Virus record (IMG/VR): IMGVR_UViG_3300024500_000055
Coordinates: 1 to 40,058 of that record
Strand: one strand, 5' to 3'
From: a virus
DNA: 40,058 bases
A program made the translations under genes and the position numbers. Position 1 is the stretch's first letter. Each line of letters opens with the position of its first letter. The notes beneath the pieces were generated by a model. It was given only the letters and a program-made list of their open reading frames with translations. It was not told where the DNA came from and did not search any database. Positions 38,696 through 40,058 of this stretch are shown in pieces.

Positions 38696-39561
38696 GCATC
38701 ATCCTGTCCGGTTTGGATATTAACTCTGGTTTTCCACGGCAGTATTGGACCACGGCTCTTTTTGAGCTTTTCACGATTTTTTAGAAACGTAGGATAATCC
38801 AATTCTCGTTGAACAAAGTCTAGGTCATCAAGAGTATTGTTTTTAAGCAGACCTTGAATAAACCCTGTGGTAAGATCTAACTCTGCGCCTTTGGTTAGGG
38901 TGTCAAAGACCTTTTGAGCTAGGATGGTGTGATTGGATCTACACAGATGATTGTACCTGCTGTCTAGTCCTTTCCAAAAATCCGAACGAATATCTATGTC
39001 TATGTCCTCAAACTCATAACGTTGTATGTTCATTAGATCACCCTGAGCAATCTTAAGATCTGGCCACGTATTGGCCTGTCCAAATTCCTGTGTAAAACAT
39101 TTCATAATCACAGGCGGCCTTAGACCCTTAAGTCTAGTCATATAGGCCAAATAGGCCAAACGATTTTGAACTGCTATTAGATCTAAACTAGGACGTTGCA
39201 TGTATTTGATAAACAGCTCTACGGTCTTGGCCTGCTCTCGAGTGACCCAACGATCTAGATCAATTAGATTAGCATTGGCAATTTCAGGGCTGTTTTCAAA
39301 GAACCACTGACGGCTAGGATGAGTTAGAGCTATGACCACATAGTCATGTTCTGTGATTGTATGTTCGTACCAATTTTGAAGACTCAGCCAATTCCAATCT
39401 TGAGCACAGCCCATAAGGCTGTTATTGACCACCTGTAGGGTCTGTCCTAATTCCTGACCCAACAGGTCAGCTAAGAGCAGTCCCCAATTTTTCACTGGAT
39501 CAGGATCTTTGGGAAATATGGCAAAGCTATCGCCGGTAATGAATAATCTCGGTTCTGTCAT
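38692..39561 (-). CDS. SGNH-hydrolase-like protein
   Basis: A 289-residue protein. The opening RLFITGDSFAIFP holds a GDS motif (residues 10-12, candidate nucleophile Ser12) and the end of the core has DSRYNHLCRSNH, where an Asp and a His could complete an SGNH esterase triad. The conserved Gly and Asn blocks are only partly recognisable (NNSLMGCAQDW; ALTHPSRQW). Such proteins remove or handle acyl groups on sugars. The start at 39561 is favoured: GATAAGTA lies 5 bases upstream; ATGs at 39567 and 39585 also exist. In front of the BI-1-like gene on the same strand. Confidence 0.7.
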   Translation of the reverse strand: MTEPRLFITGDSFAIFPKDPDPVKNWGLLLADLLGQELGQTLQVVNNSLMGCAQDWNWLSLQNWYEHTITEHDYVVIALTHPSRQWFFENSPEIANANLIDLDRWVTREQAKTVELFIKYMQRPSLDLIAVQNRLAYLAYMTRLKGLRPPVIMKCFTQEFGQANTWPDLKIAQGDLMNIQRYEFEDIDIDIRSDFWKGLDSRYNHLCRSNHTILAQKVFDTLTKGAELDLTTGFIQGLLKNNTLDDLDFVQRELDYPTFLKNREKLKKSRGPILPWKTRVNIQTGQDDA

Positions 39562-39566
39562 AAGCA

Positions 39567-39574
39567 TACTTATC
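39567..39574 (-). promoter_or_regulatory. Late-type octamer candidate GATAAGTA (- strand)
   Basis: On the - strand GATAAGTA lies exactly 5 bases upstream of the ATG at 39561. The same octamer precedes the small terminase gene at 3657. Two mismatches to TATAAATA, so weak. Confidence 0.4.
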
Positions 39575-39600
39575 TGGTAAAACATTATCTGCTAGTTTTA

Positions 39601-39630
39601 TTGACAAGATGATAAGTAATGTTATATAAT
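39601..39630 (+). promoter_or_regulatory. Perfect-hexamer sigma70 promoter
   Basis: TTGACA (39601-39606) and TATAAT (39625-39630) with an 18-base spacer lie before the ATG at 39641. The start of transcription would be about 4 bases before the ATG, giving an almost leaderless message with no ribosome site. Divergent from the SGNH-like gene. Confidence 0.85.
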
Positions 39631-39640
39631 CATTAACATC

Positions 39641-40058
39641 ATGCTAGAAAAAATCACCACCATCAACGAAGAACTATTGAGCCTACTCAAAGACGATCCT
39701 GTGCGTCCAGAAATTCCTGCGGACTTTCGAGTTGACGAACACGGCAAGGTCTATGTACTCAAAGATGAAGAAAACCGTCCTTTGGCTGTGACCTGTGTTA
39801 AGTTTCTAGCAGACATTCCTAAGAATGTTGATGATCTAGCCAATCTAGCAGTAAACTCTACCACTGCTGTGTTCTATACCATTTGGAGCTATGCCGCAGG
39901 TGCAGGTCGTGAGTTGATCACACAAGCACAGGCAGACATCAAAGAAAACAGCCCCGAAGTCAAGACCTTTGTTACTCTAAGTCCAAAGACAGAAATGGCC
40001 CGACGTTTTCATCATAAAAACGGGGCCGAGACATTTAGGGAAAATGAAGATTCAGTGA
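39641..40058 (+). CDS. GNAT-fold-like protein, resembling the malonyl-CoA decarboxylase catalytic domain (3' end missing)
   Basis: An open frame of 139 residues runs off the end of the window. It starts MLEKITTINEELLSLLKDDP and reads through VDEHGKVYVLKDEENRPLAV. The segments TAVFYTIWSYAAGAGRELI and VKTFVTLSPKTEMARRFHHK resemble the C-terminal GNAT-like part of malonyl-CoA decarboxylase (FYSISN, then FVTLSPxPGF), but the usual PGF is replaced by KTEMARRF. The protein may be a GNAT-type acyltransferase or an unrelated look-alike. It has a perfect-hexamer sigma70 promoter and is probably early. The C-terminus is not in the window. Confidence 0.7.
   Translation, partial: MLEKITTINEELLSLLKDDPVRPEIPADFRVDEHGKVYVLKDEENRPLAVTCVKFLADIPKNVDDLANLAVNSTTAVFYTIWSYAAGAGRELITQAQADIKENSPEVKTFVTLSPKTEMARRFHHKNGAETFRENEDSV

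Noticed and set aside
1-40058. tRNA, rRNA, CRISPR array, transposase, integrase or lysogeny genes
   Set aside because: Scanned by eye for cloverleaf-like ends, regular repeats and the relevant protein motifs; nothing convincing found. A covariance-model scan for tRNAs was not possible.

Overview
The window looks like part of the genome of a T4-type tailed phage (contractile tail), of the lineage found in marine and freshwater bacteria, not a bacterial chromosome. It carries homologues of T4 gp18, gp19, gp4, gp16, gp17, gp32, UvsX, UvsW, gp61 and gp41. Genes are tightly packed (many ATGA or TAATG overlaps), the DNA is AT-rich, and T4-late-promoter-like octamers precede many genes. The host cannot be read directly. 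Three small genes for exported proteins at 9.35-10.3 kb have a beta/gammaproteobacterial flavour (my impression is Burkholderiales or Methylophilales-like), so a Gram-negative host is likely.

Layout. (1) 1-9.2 kb, virion and packaging: end of the tail sheath, tail tube, a tube-like baseplate candidate, head-completion nuclease gp4, small and large terminase, and several conserved structural or internal proteins. (2) 9.3-10.3 kb: three small signal-peptide proteins. (3) 10.4-13.2 kb, recombination and replication: gp32, UvsX and two small conserved genes. (4) 13.2-24.3 kb, an 11-kb sugar and glycosyltransferase island: nucleotide-sugar dehydrogenase, GDP-mannose 4,6-dehydratase, a DegT-family enzyme with His in place of the PLP lysine (ColD-like), a nucleotidyltransferase-cupin fusion and eight transferase-like genes. 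Seven + strand genes form one overlapping operon behind a single late-type promoter, and three - strand genes form a second. (5) 24.4-35.7 kb, replication and accessory: UvsW, a series of small conserved genes, a very small DnaE-like protein, a baseplate or fibre-like protein, primase gp61, a carbamoyltransferase-like protein, a 2OG-Fe(II) oxygenase and helicase gp41. (6) 35.7-37.4 kb: three probable internal-head or structural proteins with T4-like capsid-targeting N-termini, one of them a nucleotidyltransferase. (7) 37.4-40.06 kb: a second 2OG oxygenase, a BI-1/YccA-type membrane protein, an SGNH-like protein and a cut-off GNAT-like protein. Two perfect-consensus sigma70 promoters here suggest an early region.

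How it fits together. The replication genes (gp32, UvsX, UvsW, gp61, gp41) support T4-style recombination-dependent replication, and the structural genes build and fill the head and tail. The sugar island could supply and transfer an unusual deoxysugar onto virion, DNA or host surface. Its late-type promoters favour a late role. The most striking points are: (a) a 192-residue protein that keeps the order of C-family polymerase (DnaE) motifs; (b) a Gmd plus ColD-like pair suggesting a 3,6-dideoxyhexose pathway; (c) late promoters placed so that transcripts would start at or within one base of the start codon; (d) capsid-targeting-like N-termini on several otherwise unrelated proteins. No tRNA, rRNA, CRISPR array or insertion sequence was seen, and no stretch over 300 bases lacks a gene.
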